A DNA stretch of 64,000 nucleotides, taken from the NCBI RefSeq assembly GCF_000661915.1, contig NZ_CP007509.1, positions 2,621,501 to 2,685,500 on the forward strand, given 5' to 3'. Origin of the DNA: Stutzerimonas decontaminans. Lineage in GTDB: Bacteria; Pseudomonadota; Gammaproteobacteria; Pseudomonadales; Pseudomonadaceae. Every line of letters begins with the position of its first letter. Position 1 is the first letter of the stretch. Shown here one piece after another: positions 1-8,811 of the stretch. The notes beneath the pieces are model-generated. The model worked only from the letters and a program-made list of their open reading frames with translations. It was not told the DNA's origin and searched no databases. The translations under genes were made by a program, and so were the position numbers.

Positions 1-1
1 G

Positions 2-775
2 CACTACGGCGATGTCAGCCTTGCCTTGGCCAACGCCGGCAACCTCGAACAGGCGCTGGAGCGGCTTAGCCAGTTCCGCGCCCTGCTCTGCCCGCTGCTG
101 GCGCCAAGGCTGCTGCTGGACGAGCAGCAGCTGCACATCTATTGGCTGGACAACGGCAGCGCCGGCCGCCACCAACGGTTTCTCATCGAAGCGCACCTGA
201 CCGCCATCGTCGCGCTGTGCAAGCGCGGCAGCGGCCTGCGCCTGCCGTGGCGCTTCCAGTTCGCCTACCCGCAGCCGCGCCATGTCGAGCAGTACTGGGT
301 GCACCTGGGTGACGCGCTGCAGTTCGACCGCCACCTGACCCTGCTCAGCCTGCCTCGCGAGTACCTGCACCAGCCCTGGCCCGATGCTTCGGCCACGGTA
401 GGCCAGGTCGCGCAGCAGGCCAGCCAGCAGCAGATCGAGGCGCTGGAAGGCCCCTGTGCGTTTCTCGATGCGTTCTACCAATACCTGCATGACAACATCC
501 GCGAGCCGCTGAACCTGGAGCGCGTCGCGCTGGCGTTCGCCATGAGTCCGGCGACGCTCAAGCGCAAGCTGGCCAAGCACGGCACGCACTTCCAGGAACA
601 GCTCGATCTGGTGCGCACGCACGTTGCGCTCTACCTCTATCAGGCCCGCGGCCTAGGCAACGAGGCCGTGGCGCGGCACCTCGGCTTCAACGACACCACC
701 AACTTCCGTCGCGCCTTCAAGCGCTGGACCGGGGTGGTGCCCAGCGGGCTGCAGCCGCTGTTCGACGCCCCCTGA
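2..775 (+). CDS. AraC-family transcriptional regulator, 5' end missing
   Basis: The reading frame is open from the window edge, so the true start lies to the left; the first visible residues (HYGDVSLALANAGNLEQAL) fit the middle of an arabinose-binding-type N-terminal domain as found in OruR-like AraC regulators. The last 100 or so residues are a typical AraC double helix-turn-helix, with a first helix pair around LERVALAFAMSPATLKRKL and a second ending LGFNDTTNFRRAFKRWTG. It is a DNA-binding regulator; the effector and target cannot be read from here. It stops 46 bases before the LysR gene on the same strand. It resembles in type the AraC genes at 38.5 kb and at the right edge. Confidence 0.85.
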   Translation, partial: HYGDVSLALANAGNLEQALERLSQFRALLCPLLAPRLLLDEQQLHIYWLDNGSAGRHQRFLIEAHLTAIVALCKRGSGLRLPWRFQFAYPQPRHVEQYWVHLGDALQFDRHLTLLSLPREYLHQPWPDASATVGQVAQQASQQQIEALEGPCAFLDAFYQYLHDNIREPLNLERVALAFAMSPATLKRKLAKHGTHFQEQLDLVRTHVALYLYQARGLGNEAVARHLGFNDTTNFRRAFKRWTGVVPSGLQPLFDAP

Positions 776-820
776 CGGCATGCTAAGGTGCCGCCCGCAT
801 TACCTTCGAGGCGAGCGGGC

Positions 821-1723
821 ATGGATATCAAGCAGCTGAAGTTTCTCGTGGCGCTGGATGAAACGCGTCATTTCGGTCAGGCCGCGGCGCGCTGCCATGT
901 CACCCAGCCGACGCTGTCGATGCGCCTGCGCGGCCTCGAAGACGAGCTCGGCCTGCAACTGGTGATCCGCAGCCAGCGTTTCGAAGGCTTCACCCCCGAA
1001 GGCGAACGCATCCTCGCCTGGGCGCGCAGTCTGCTCGCCGCACAGGACGGCCTGCTGGCCGAAGCCGCCTCCTGCCGTGGTCAGCTGGTCGGCACCTTGC
1101 GCCTGGGCGTGGTGCCGCTGGCCGGTTTCGACCCGATGCAATTGGTGCAGGCCTTCGGCGAGCGCCACCCGAATCTGCGCTTCGAGTTGTTCGCGTTGAG
1201 CAGCGATCAGATTCTCGAACGGCTCAATCGCAATCTGCTGGACCTGGGCCTGTCCTACCTGGAACGGCTGGATGACGCGCACTTCACCAGCCTGCCGCTC
1301 GGCGAAACCCGCATGGGGCTGTTGCATGACGAGTGCCATTTTCGCTTCGACGCGCCATCGCTGCGCTGGGAAGCGCTCGCCGATCTTCCGCTAGGTCTTT
1401 TGACCGGCGGCATGCACTTTCGCCAGTCCATCGACCATGCGCTGCGTAGCCGTGGCCTGAGCCTGGCGCCGCGACTGCAGACCGATGCCGTGCATCATCT
1501 GCTGCAGGCCGTAGGCGCCGGACTGTGTTGCGCAATCATGCCGCTGGATAGCGGCCTCGAAGCACTGGACAGCCGACTGACCCTGACGCCCATCGACAAC
1601 GCCAGTACCCTCGCGCCGCTGGGGCTGATCCTGCGTCGCGGCTCACCGCGATCCGCGCTGGGCGAAGCCTGTTTCAACGAAGCGCGCGAGCTGTTGCAGC
1701 GGCAAAGACCTGCCATCTCCTGA
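821..1723 (+). CDS. LysR-family transcriptional regulator
   Basis: A 300-residue LysR-type regulator. The N-terminal winged helix-turn-helix (MDIKQLKFLVALDETRHFGQ, then CHVTQPTLSMRLRGLEDELG) is clear and is followed by a substrate-binding domain. The ATG at 821 is chosen because the LysR N-terminus starts there; an in-frame start 33 bases upstream would add residues not seen in the family. It lies about 100 bases upstream of fdhD on the same strand. The order LysR-fdhD-YdeP-like oxidoreductase recalls PA5179-PA5181 of P. aeruginosa (from memory), so it probably regulates these two genes. The ligand is unknown. Confidence 0.88.
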   Translation: MDIKQLKFLVALDETRHFGQAAARCHVTQPTLSMRLRGLEDELGLQLVIRSQRFEGFTPEGERILAWARSLLAAQDGLLAEAASCRGQLVGTLRLGVVPLAGFDPMQLVQAFGERHPNLRFELFALSSDQILERLNRNLLDLGLSYLERLDDAHFTSLPLGETRMGLLHDECHFRFDAPSLRWEALADLPLGLLTGGMHFRQSIDHALRSRGLSLAPRLQTDAVHHLLQAVGAGLCCAIMPLDSGLEALDSRLTLTPIDNASTLAPLGLILRRGSPRSALGEACFNEARELLQRQRPAIS

Positions 1724-1748
1724 CGGGCGATCGATACGCTCGATCACC

Positions 1749-1761
1749 CTATCGAACATAG
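1749..1761. promoter_or_regulatory. Possible LysR-type operator upstream of fdhD
   Basis: The intergenic stretch contains the interrupted palindrome CTAT-CGAAC-ATAG (T-N11-A type), surrounded by repeated ATCGA/CGAT half-sites. Placement about 65-75 bases before fdhD suits a site for the adjacent LysR protein. The link is inference only. Confidence 0.35.
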
Positions 1762-1824
1762 CGATTGGACGATCCCTCCCTGCGCTCCTAGGCTCCCTGC
1801 GTCGACCTGTCGCAGGCCATCGCC

Positions 1825-2628
1825 ATGCAATACGCCACCCTCAACGCCCCAAGCGCCAGTGCTCCGGATCTCGGCGCAGCGCCCTTGGCTGACGAATGCG
1901 CCCTGGCCATCAGCTACAACGGCCTCAATCAGGCCGTGATGATGGTGACACCGCTGGATCTGGAAGACTTCGTTATCGGCTTCAGCCTGAGCAGCGGCTT
2001 GATCGAGCGCATCGATGATCTACGCGACCTGCGTTTGCGGGGCGATGGCTGCGCGCAGCATGCCGAAGTGCAGGTGAGCCCGCGGGCGTTCTGGCACATC
2101 AAGCAGCAACGACGGCAGTTGGCCGGCCACAGCGGTTGTGGCCTGTGCGGCATGCAGGCGCTGGAGCAGGCATTGCCGCAGCTCGCACCACTTTCGCCAA
2201 TCGATCTGCCGCCCGAAGGACATTTCCACGATCTGCGCCAGCGCATCGCCAACGCCCAGCTGCTGGCCCGCGACAGCGGTGCACTGCACGCGGCACTGTA
2301 TGTCGACGGCAACGGAGAGATCGCCCTGTGCCGCGAGGACATCGGCCGGCACAACGCCCTGGACAAGCTGATCGGTGCGCTGACGCTGCAGCGCCGTACC
2401 CCGAGCGAAGGCTTCGTCGTGGTCACCAGCCGCTGCAGCCTGGAGCTGATCCACAAGGCCGTGCGCGCCGGCATCGGCACGCTGGTCAGTCTGTCCGCGC
2501 CGACCCACCTGACCGTCGAGTGGGCGCGTCGGCATCACCTCAACCTCATTCACCTGCCCCACCACAGCGCGCCACGGGTCTACAGCCCGGCACCTGCGCT
2601 GCCCGAACAGAACGGATGTCACCCATGA
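1825..2628 (+). CDS. fdhD: Formate dehydrogenase accessory sulfurtransferase FdhD
   Basis: A 267-residue FdhD protein. FdhD carries sulfur from the cysteine desulfurase IscS to the molybdenum cofactor of formate dehydrogenases, which is needed for their activity. The paired cysteines of the mobile loop are seen in GHSGCGLCGMQAL (about residues 106-112), and the C-terminal half has the conserved CREDIGRHNALDKLIG and VVTSRCSLELIHKA segments. It is translationally coupled to the next gene: its stop TGA overlaps the ATG of the oxidoreductase (ATGA at 2625-2628). The pairing suggests that the downstream enzyme is its client. Confidence 0.93.
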   Translation: MQYATLNAPSASAPDLGAAPLADECALAISYNGLNQAVMMVTPLDLEDFVIGFSLSSGLIERIDDLRDLRLRGDGCAQHAEVQVSPRAFWHIKQQRRQLAGHSGCGLCGMQALEQALPQLAPLSPIDLPPEGHFHDLRQRIANAQLLARDSGALHAALYVDGNGEIALCREDIGRHNALDKLIGALTLQRRTPSEGFVVVTSRCSLELIHKAVRAGIGTLVSLSAPTHLTVEWARRHHLNLIHLPHHSAPRVYSPAPALPEQNGCHP

Positions 2629-4973
2629 GCCGCACGTCCCGCTTCCATCCCGCCACCCGTTTCCAGCCCTACGCCGGTCCGGCAGGCGGCTGGGGCGCGC
2701 TGCGCAGCGTGGCCAGCGCCTGGCTCGGCAGCGGCAACGCGCTGAAGAACATCCGCGCGATGCTGCGCACCAACCAGAACGGCGGCTTCGACTGCCCCGG
2801 CTGCGCCTGGGGTGATTCGCCGGAGGCCGGTGCGGTGAAGTTCTGCGAAAACGGCGCCAAGGCAGTGAACTGGGAAGCGACCCGGCGCCGCGTGGACGCC
2901 GCGTTCTTCGCCCGCCACAGCGTCAGCCAGTTACGCGAGCAGAGCGATTACTGGCTCGAATACCAGGGCCGCCTGAGCGAACCGGTCCGTTACGAGGTCG
3001 CCAGCGACCGCTACCTGCCGATCAGCTGGGACGATGCCTTTGCGCTGATCGCCCATCACCTGAACGGCCTGGACAGTCCGCACCAGGCAGCCTTCTACAC
3101 GTCCGGTCGGGCCAGCAACGAAGCGGCCTATCTCTACCAGCTGTTCGGTCGCAGCTTCGGCACCAACAATTTTCCCGACTGCTCGAACATGTGCCACGAG
3201 GCCAGCGGCGTCGCCCTGACCGAATCCATCGGCGTCGGCAAGGGCACGGTGACGCTGGAGGATTTCGATCACGCCGATGCGATCTTCGTTCTCGGGCAGA
3301 ACCCCGGCACCAACCATCCGCGCATGCTCGAACCATTGCGTCAGGCTGTGGAGCGCGGCGCTCAGGTGGTCTGCTTCAATCCATTGCGCGAGCGCGGGCT
3401 GGAGCGCTTCCAGCACCCGCAGAAGCCCATCGAGATGCTCGCCAACCAGGACGCGCCGACTCACAGTGCCTACTTGCGGCCCAATCTCGGTGGCGATCTC
3501 GCGGTGCTGCGCGGTATCGCCAAGTACCTGCTGCAATGGGAGCAGGAAGCCCAGGCCAGCGGCGCGCCGGCGGTGTTCGATCACGCGTTTCTGGCTGAGC
3601 ACAGCCACGGGCTGGACGCCTATCTGGCCGAGGTCGAAGCCACGCCCTGGGCGCTGATCGAGCAGCAGTCGGGGCTCGACCGCGAAACCATTCGCCACGC
3701 AGCCGCAATCTACCGCAACGCCGAAAAGGCCATCGTCTGCTGGGCGATGGGCATCACCCAGCACCGTCACTCGGTGGCGACCATCCAGGAAATCGCCAAC
3801 CTGCTGCTGTTGCGCGGCAACCTCGGCAAGCCCGGCGCTGGCGCCTGCCCGGTGCGCGGCCACAGCAACGTACAGGGCGACCGCACCATGGGCATCAACG
3901 AGCGGCCGCCGCTCGCGCTGCTCAATGCACTGCAGCGCCAGTTCGACCTGCCGATGCCGCGCCAGCCCGGCTACAACACCGTGGAATGCATCCAGGCCAT
4001 GCTCGCCGGGCAGGTCAAGGTGTTCATCGGTCTGGGCGGCAACTTCGCCCAGGCCACGCCGGACACCCCGCGCACCCAGCAGGCGCTGCGCAACTGCGCG
4101 CTGACCGTACAGATCAGCACCAAGCTCAACCGCAGCCACCTGACCATGGGCCGCGACGCGCTGATCCTGCCGTGCCTCGGCCGCACCGACATCGACCGCC
4201 AGGCCTGCGGCCCGCAGGCGGTCACCGTGGAAGACTCGTTCAGCATGATCCACGCCTCGCGCGGCCAGCTCGAGCCCGCGTCCGCCGAGATGCGCTCGGA
4301 GCCGGCCATCGTCGCCGGCATCGCCGCCGCCACGCTGGGCAAGCGCCCGGTGGACTGGCTCTGGCTGGTGGAGGACTACGCCCGAATCCGCGAGCTGATT
4401 GCGGCGACCATTCCCGGTTTCACCGGCTTCGACCACCGCCTGCATCGCCCTGGCGGTTTCTACCTGGGCAACGCCGCCGCCCGGCGCGAATGGAAAACCG
4501 CCAGCGGTCGCGCCGAGTTCAAGGCGCACCCGTTGCCGGCCGATCTGCTACCCGAGCAGGCCCGCCACGGCGGCGTGGAGGCCGACCTGATCCTGCAGAC
4601 GCTGCGCTCCCACGATCAGTACAACACCACGCTCTATGGTCTGGATGATCGCTATCGTGGGGTGAAAGGCATGCGCGATGTGGTGTTCGTCAATCCCGCC
4701 GACATCCAGCGGCTGGGCCTGGAAGCCGGGCAGCAAGTCGATCTGATTTCGCTGTGGGACGACGGTATCGAGCGCCGCGTGCGCGGTTTCACCCTGCTCG
4801 CCTACGACACCCCGCCCGGCCAGGCCGCCGCCTACTACCCGGAAACCAACCCGCTGGTGCCGCTGGAGAGCTTTGGCGACCGCAGCCACACGCCGACTTC
4901 GAAATTCATCGCGATTCGAGTGCTGCCGAACACGCAGAAAACAGAGCAGCAGCTGATCGCCAGCGGGCAGTGA
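2625..4973 (+). CDS. FdhF/YdeP-family molybdopterin oxidoreductase
   Basis: A 782-residue molybdopterin-dependent oxidoreductase of the YdeP / formate dehydrogenase alpha-like family. Near the N-terminus it has GGFDCPGCAWGD, typical of this family, in place of the usual four-cysteine iron-sulfur motif. Further on are the molybdopterin-binding segments NFPDCSNMCHEASG, VLGQNPGTNHPRM and VRGHSNVQGDRTMG, and the C-terminal cofactor-capping domain. No twin-arginine signal is visible, so it is probably cytoplasmic. The start at 2625 overlaps the fdhD stop; an in-frame ATG at 2616 is also possible. The substrate is uncertain: E. coli YdeP is linked to acid resistance, and formate oxidation is not proven for the family. 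It converges with the GFA gene with only three bases between the two stop codons. Confidence 0.9.
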   Translation: MSRTSRFHPATRFQPYAGPAGGWGALRSVASAWLGSGNALKNIRAMLRTNQNGGFDCPGCAWGDSPEAGAVKFCENGAKAVNWEATRRRVDAAFFARHSVSQLREQSDYWLEYQGRLSEPVRYEVASDRYLPISWDDAFALIAHHLNGLDSPHQAAFYTSGRASNEAAYLYQLFGRSFGTNNFPDCSNMCHEASGVALTESIGVGKGTVTLEDFDHADAIFVLGQNPGTNHPRMLEPLRQAVERGAQVVCFNPLRERGLERFQHPQKPIEMLANQDAPTHSAYLRPNLGGDLAVLRGIAKYLLQWEQEAQASGAPAVFDHAFLAEHSHGLDAYLAEVEATPWALIEQQSGLDRETIRHAAAIYRNAEKAIVCWAMGITQHRHSVATIQEIANLLLLRGNLGKPGAGACPVRGHSNVQGDRTMGINERPPLALLNALQRQFDLPMPRQPGYNTVECIQAMLAGQVKVFIGLGGNFAQATPDTPRTQQALRNCALTVQISTKLNRSHLTMGRDALILPCLGRTDIDRQACGPQAVTVEDSFSMIHASRGQLEPASAEMRSEPAIVAGIAAATLGKRPVDWLWLVEDYARIRELIAATIPGFTGFDHRLHRPGGFYLGNAAARREWKTASGRAEFKAHPLPADLLPEQARHGGVEADLILQTLRSHDQYNTTLYGLDDRYRGVKGMRDVVFVNPADIQRLGLEAGQQVDLISLWDDGIERRVRGFTLLAYDTPPGQAAAYYPETNPLVPLESFGDRSHTPTSKFIAIRVLPNTQKTEQQLIASGQ

Positions 4974-4976
4974 CGC

Positions 4977-5366
4977 TCATTCGAAACGGCTGGAATCGTC
5001 GCGATCGTGCGGGTAGCGCTGGCTGAGCGGAAACGACGGTAGCCAGCCTTCGCGGCGCACGGTCCAGCACTCATAGGTCGGCGTCAGCTGGTCGGGCGCA
5101 TCCAGCGCGCCTAGGTGCACCTCGATTTCATCACCACTGCGGGCAAACACCGAAGAGCCACAGCGCGGGCAGAAATACCGTCCAGCATATTCGGCCGTCT
5201 CGCCCTCGACGGTTACCGCGTCCTGCGGAAACACTGCCGCTGCGTAGAACAGCGCACCATGATGTTTGCGGCAGTCCAGGCAGTGACAAACCCCAACTCG
5301 ATAAGGCTGCCCGGACGTCACGATCCGTACGTTACCGCACAGGCAGCCACCGGTTAATGAATCCAC
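4977..5366 (-). CDS. GFA/CENP-V-family zinc-binding protein
   Basis: A 129-residue protein of the glutathione-dependent formaldehyde-activating (GFA) / CENP-V family. The zinc-binding cysteines appear in order: GGCLCGNVRI, CHCLDCRKHHGA and FCPRCGSSVF. The translation start is GTG, preceded by a good GAGGAG ribosome-binding site. Some family members speed up S-hydroxymethylglutathione formation, but most are of unknown function, and a role beside the formate-related genes is only suggestive. It is convergent with the YdeP-like gene. Confidence 0.87.
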   Translation of the reverse strand: MDSLTGGCLCGNVRIVTSGQPYRVGVCHCLDCRKHHGALFYAAAVFPQDAVTVEGETAEYAGRYFCPRCGSSVFARSGDEIEVHLGALDAPDQLTPTYECWTVRREGWLPSFPLSQRYPHDRDDSSRFE

Positions 5367-5492
5367 CTTGTGTCTCCTCCGTCAGTGCTGAAAGCGGCGC
5401 GCCAGGCCAGCGAGCGTACGGCCGTGCAACGACCGCCAGTGAAGCGTAGTCGCCTCTCGGCTGCCGCACTAAGGAGCACATAGAGCCGAGCC

Positions 5493-6197
5493 TCAGCTTC
5501 CCTTGCGCCCCTGCCCAGCGAAACGCTGAATGTCATGGGTCGGCCCCGAGACGATCAGCAGATCGCCTGGCAGCACCTGGGTACTGGGCGTCGCATGCTG
5601 AAAGTCCTGGTTGGCGCGCTTGAGTCCGACGACAGTCACGCCGAACTTCTCGCGGACTCCCGCAGCGGCGAGCGTGCTGTTGTGAATCCGCTCAGGGGCA
5701 TGGATCTTGGCGATCGCGAAGCCGTCGTCGAACTCGATGAAATCCATCATCCGTCCGGAGATCAGATGGGCAACCCGCTCGCCCATGTCCGCCTCGGGGT
5801 AGACCACATGATGCGCGCCGATCCGCGTCGCGATCTGCCCATGGTCGGCGGTCAACGCCTTGACCCAGATGTCTTTGATGCCCAGTTCGGTCAACGCCAT
5901 GATGGTCATCAGGCTTGCGGCCATGTCGGAGCCGATGCCGACGATAGCGTGGGGGAAATCAGCGACGCCGAGCTGACGCAGCGCCATGACATTGGTGGAG
6001 TCGGCCTGCACCGCATGGGTCAGCAGGTCTGCCCAGGCATGCACGGGTTCTGCCGCCTGATCGATGCCCATCACGTCATGCCCCAGGCGCGTCAGTGAGC
6101 GCGCCACCGAGCTGCCAAACCGACCAAGCCCAATGACCACCACGCTGTCGCCTTTGGAGAAAGAAAATTGCTCTGAAAACAACAATTTAGCCAACAA
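5493..6197 (-). CDS. ktrA: KtrA/TrkA-type potassium channel gating subunit (RCK domain)
   Basis: A 234-residue cytoplasmic regulatory subunit with a single RCK unit: an N-terminal Rossmann fold (VVVIGLGRFGSSVARSL) followed by an RCK-C subdomain (from about residue 150). Such subunits form rings that gate a KtrB/TrkH pore in response to nucleotides. The start is TTG at 6197: it sits nine bases after GGAGG, which lies inside the end of ktrB, and there is no ATG near the expected N-terminus. It overlaps ktrB by 11 bases, so the pair is translationally coupled. The single RCK unit and short partner favour Ktr over Trk. Confidence 0.85.
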   Translation of the reverse strand: MLAKLLFSEQFSFSKGDSVVVIGLGRFGSSVARSLTRLGHDVMGIDQAAEPVHAWADLLTHAVQADSTNVMALRQLGVADFPHAIVGIGSDMAASLMTIMALTELGIKDIWVKALTADHGQIATRIGAHHVVYPEADMGERVAHLISGRMMDFIEFDDGFAIAKIHAPERIHNSTLAAAGVREKFGVTVVGLKRANQDFQHATPSTQVLPGDLLIVSGPTHDIQRFAGQGRKGS

Positions 6198-7515
6198 TTG
6201 GATGTTCCTCCGGGTAGCGGTAAGGCATGCGATGCTCGCCCAGTGCGAGGGATGCGGCCAGGGTGATGGTGCCGACCCGGCCGACGTACATGAGCAACGT
6301 CAGCATCAGCTGGCTGGTCTCAGGCAGATCGGCGGTGATACCGGTGGACAGACCGACGGTGCCGAATGCGGAAATAACTTCGAAGATCACCTGATCGGTA
6401 GGGATGTCGGTGTCGCGCAGGATGACCAGCGTGCCCAGCACGACCATGGCGCTGCCGAGCACCAGCACGGTAATTGCCTGGCGCTGGGCCGAACTACCGA
6501 CCCGACGGCCGAACGCCTCGCTGTCGGCCCTGCCGCGGATCTCAGCGATCACCAGCAGCGCCAGGATGGCAACGGTTCCGACCTTCACCCCACCGGCAGT
6601 ACCGGCGCTGCCGCCGCCGATGAACATCAGAAAATAGTGCAACGCCCAGCTTTCGTGGGTCAGCGCGCCGATATCGATTGCATTGAAACCGGCCGTACGC
6701 GCCGAGACCGAAACGAAGGCTGCCGAAAGAAGCTTGTCGGCCCAGGCCATGGGACCGAGCGTGCCCGGATTGGACCACTCGAACAGCAACACCGTCATGA
6801 AGCCACCCACCAGCAGCACTGCCGTCCCCGACAGCGTCAGTTTGGTGTGCAGCGACCAATGACGCGGGTCCGACCACCGCCGGCGCAGATCGTTGAGAAC
6901 GGGAAAGCCGATGCCGCCGATGATAATGGCGCTCATGACCGGCAGCAGGATGAAGCCATCAGTGGCGTAGCGCACCAGGCCGTCGCCGTAGATGGAGAAA
7001 CCGGCGTTGTTGAACGCCGATACGGAATGGAACAGGCCGCTCCAGGCGGCCTCGCCCCAGCCAAGGCCGTACGACAGATGTAGGCGCAGGGTCAGCAGCA
7101 GCATGACCACCAGCTCCATCACCAGCGTAACGACCAGCACCAGTTTCGCCACGCTGCTGATATCACCCAGCCCCAAAACATGGGACTCGGCTTGCGCGAC
7201 CAGCTTGGTACGCAAGCGGAACGATCGGTTGACCAGCAAGCCCAGCAGAGTTGCCAGGGTCATCATGCCGAAGCCACCGAGCTGGAACAGCGCCATGATC
7301 ACGACCTGGCCGAAGGTCGACCAGTACGTGCCAGTGTCGACCACCACCAGACCGGTAACGCAGACCGCCGAGACGGCAGTGAAGAAGGCCGCGAGCAACG
7401 GGCCGGTCTCGCCGCTGGCATGGGCAATGGGTAATGAGAGCAGCGCTGTGCCGCAGAGGATGGCGAACAGGAAAACGAGAGCAACGGCCCTGCCTGGGTG
7501 CAGCAATGATTTCAT
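6187..7515 (-). CDS. ktrB: KtrB/TrkH-type potassium uptake pore
   Basis: A 442-residue inner-membrane protein of the TrkH/KtrB superfamily with four repeated membrane-pore-membrane units. Selectivity-filter-like segments are visible in VSAVCVTGLVVVDTG, VSAFNNAGFSIYGDG, VSARTAGFNAIDIG and ISAFGTVGLSTGI. It takes up potassium, probably coupled to sodium or the membrane potential, together with the KtrA-like subunit encoded by the overlapping next gene. The length fits KtrB rather than the longer TrkH. Confidence 0.88.
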   Translation of the reverse strand: MKSLLHPGRAVALVFLFAILCGTALLSLPIAHASGETGPLLAAFFTAVSAVCVTGLVVVDTGTYWSTFGQVVIMALFQLGGFGMMTLATLLGLLVNRSFRLRTKLVAQAESHVLGLGDISSVAKLVLVVTLVMELVVMLLLTLRLHLSYGLGWGEAAWSGLFHSVSAFNNAGFSIYGDGLVRYATDGFILLPVMSAIIIGGIGFPVLNDLRRRWSDPRHWSLHTKLTLSGTAVLLVGGFMTVLLFEWSNPGTLGPMAWADKLLSAAFVSVSARTAGFNAIDIGALTHESWALHYFLMFIGGGSAGTAGGVKVGTVAILALLVIAEIRGRADSEAFGRRVGSSAQRQAITVLVLGSAMVVLGTLVILRDTDIPTDQVIFEVISAFGTVGLSTGITADLPETSQLMLTLLMYVGRVGTITLAASLALGEHRMPYRYPEEHPIVG

Positions 7516-7638
7516 TCGACCCGCGCCAACAGATCCGAGAAAGGAGAACGGGCCGTCCGACCGGCGGCCCGAGAGCAGAGCGAGAGGCTATGCCCATTGA
7601 TCCGTTTGTTCAACTGGCAGTGGCAAGGCGGCGAGCGC

Positions 7639-7725
7639 CTAAGCGGGTAAAGCTAGCTCGAGCACCCGGGTGGCAAGAATGTCGATGGAGGTCGGCTTAG
7701 TCAGCACCTTCGGCCGCTCTGGCAT
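7639..7725 (-). CDS. Possible 28-residue small protein upstream of ktrB
   Basis: A short frame encodes MPERPKVLTKPTSIDILATR followed by VLELALPA. It has an ATG start, a Shine-Dalgarno-like AGGAAAG about eight bases upstream, and a TAG stop 123 bases before ktrB on the same strand. The amphipathic C-terminal half looks more protein-like than random translations of this region. No family is recognised. It could be a leader peptide for ktrBA or an independent small protein; it could also be chance. Confidence 0.4.
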   Translation of the reverse strand: MPERPKVLTKPTSIDILATRVLELALPA

Positions 7726-7962
7726 ACCTGAACTTTCCTGGCAGAGGGCTGTCATTCAGCTGATGCACCATACGGAGCGGCAGCTGCGCGCTCCGTTGAT
7801 GGCCGTTGTGCTTCGCGCGCCCGGCTGTGGTCAACCGACCCTCCCGGCTACTTCCGATGTGCCTGTCTCCGGTATTCGACAGCGCCTCAGTGGGGCCAGG
7901 TGCAGCCAACCCCACTGCCCCACCCCGGGGACTTATTCTTCTTCAGATAACGCGAATTCTTC
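7726..7962. other. Intergenic region before the SH3-domain gene
   Basis: Apart from the candidate small protein to its left, this divergent stretch holds no reading frame with coding character. It should contain the promoters for the rightward SH3-domain gene and for the leftward ktrBA transcript, but I could not fix either with confidence. Confidence 0.5.
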
Positions 7963-8637
7963 ATGTCCATATCTCTTCATCTTTCTGCCTTGCTCTCACG
8001 ACTCGCCCTTGCCAAGTCCCGCCGGTTCATCGGCGCCGGTCTGTTTGGAGCCCTGCTAATGGCGGGCCCGGTGAATGCTCAAGAATCCTCCAGCAACACG
8101 CGATGGGTTAGCGACAGTCTGAACACCTTCGTGCGCAGCGGTCCCACCGACGGCTACCGCATCGTCGGCACCCTGACTTCAGGACAGAAAGTCGAGTTGA
8201 TCAGCACCCAGGGCGATTACAGCCAGGTGCGTTCGGAATCCGGCAGCAACGTCTGGATTCCCAGCAAGGAGCTGCAAGAAGTACCCGGCCAGGCCGAACG
8301 CCTGCCGCAGCTCGAACAGCAGGTCGCAGAATTGAGTGAAGAACTCAAGACTATCGTCGACAGCTGGAAGGTACGCGTGCAAGGGATGCAGGAAACCCTG
8401 GATTCGCGCAAAGCCCTGATCGACGAACTGGATTCCCGCCGCGTAGCGCTCGAAACAGAACTCACCGAAGCCCGATCAGAACTGCGCTCCACCCAGGCCC
8501 GCCTAGGCGACGAGAACAAGCAGGTGCTCATGCAGTACATGGTCTATGGCGGCAGTATTGCCGGCGTCGGACTGCTGGTGGGCCTGATCCTGCCAACGCT
8601 GACCCGTGGCCGCAAACGTAACGATCGCTGGTTCTGA
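7963..8637 (+). CDS. TIGR04211-type SH3-domain envelope protein
   Basis: A 224-residue protein with an N-terminal signal segment (cleavage expected after ...MAGPVNAQ), a bacterial SH3 domain (about residues 45-105, WVSDSLNTFVRSGPTDGYRI), a long coiled coil (about 110-185, heptad-like LPQLEQQVAELSEELK and ALETELTEARSELR) and one C-terminal membrane helix (GGSIAGVGLLVGLILPTL) ending in basic residues. This order matches the TIGR04211 'SH3 and anchor domain' family. It is probably an inner-membrane protein with its SH3 part in the periplasm. Its exact function is unknown. Confidence 0.85.
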   Translation: MSISLHLSALLSRLALAKSRRFIGAGLFGALLMAGPVNAQESSSNTRWVSDSLNTFVRSGPTDGYRIVGTLTSGQKVELISTQGDYSQVRSESGSNVWIPSKELQEVPGQAERLPQLEQQVAELSEELKTIVDSWKVRVQGMQETLDSRKALIDELDSRRVALETELTEARSELRSTQARLGDENKQVLMQYMVYGGSIAGVGLLVGLILPTLTRGRKRNDRWF

Positions 8638-8661
8638 TCACCAGTACAGCAGCAACAGCAG

Positions 8662-8696
8662 CGTCCTGGCTCTGAGAGAAGCTAGGAACCAGGACG
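8662..8696. repeat. Inverted repeat after the SH3-domain gene
   Basis: CGTCCTGG (8662-8669) and CCAGGACG (8689-8696) form a perfect 8-base inverted repeat with a 19-base loop, 24 bases after the stop codon. There is no run of T after it, so it is a weak terminator candidate at best. Confidence 0.4.
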
Positions 8697-8811
8697 GCTG
8701 ATAACGCTACGCGCGGCGCGCTTGAGCCGCTCCGTTCGTCAAACCGCCATCGCTTAAGCCTTGCGCGACGACTATGCTTGTCGCAGAGAACTGCTAGGAA
8801 GCCAGGCACAC

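Noticed and set aside
2931..4529. Long minus-strand frame opposite the YdeP-like gene
   Set aside because: No ribosome site or family motif; the plus-strand frame is a clear molybdoenzyme.
6064..7083. Plus-strand frame of 339 codons opposite ktrAB
   Set aside because: Low-complexity translation and complete overlap with two recognised genes.
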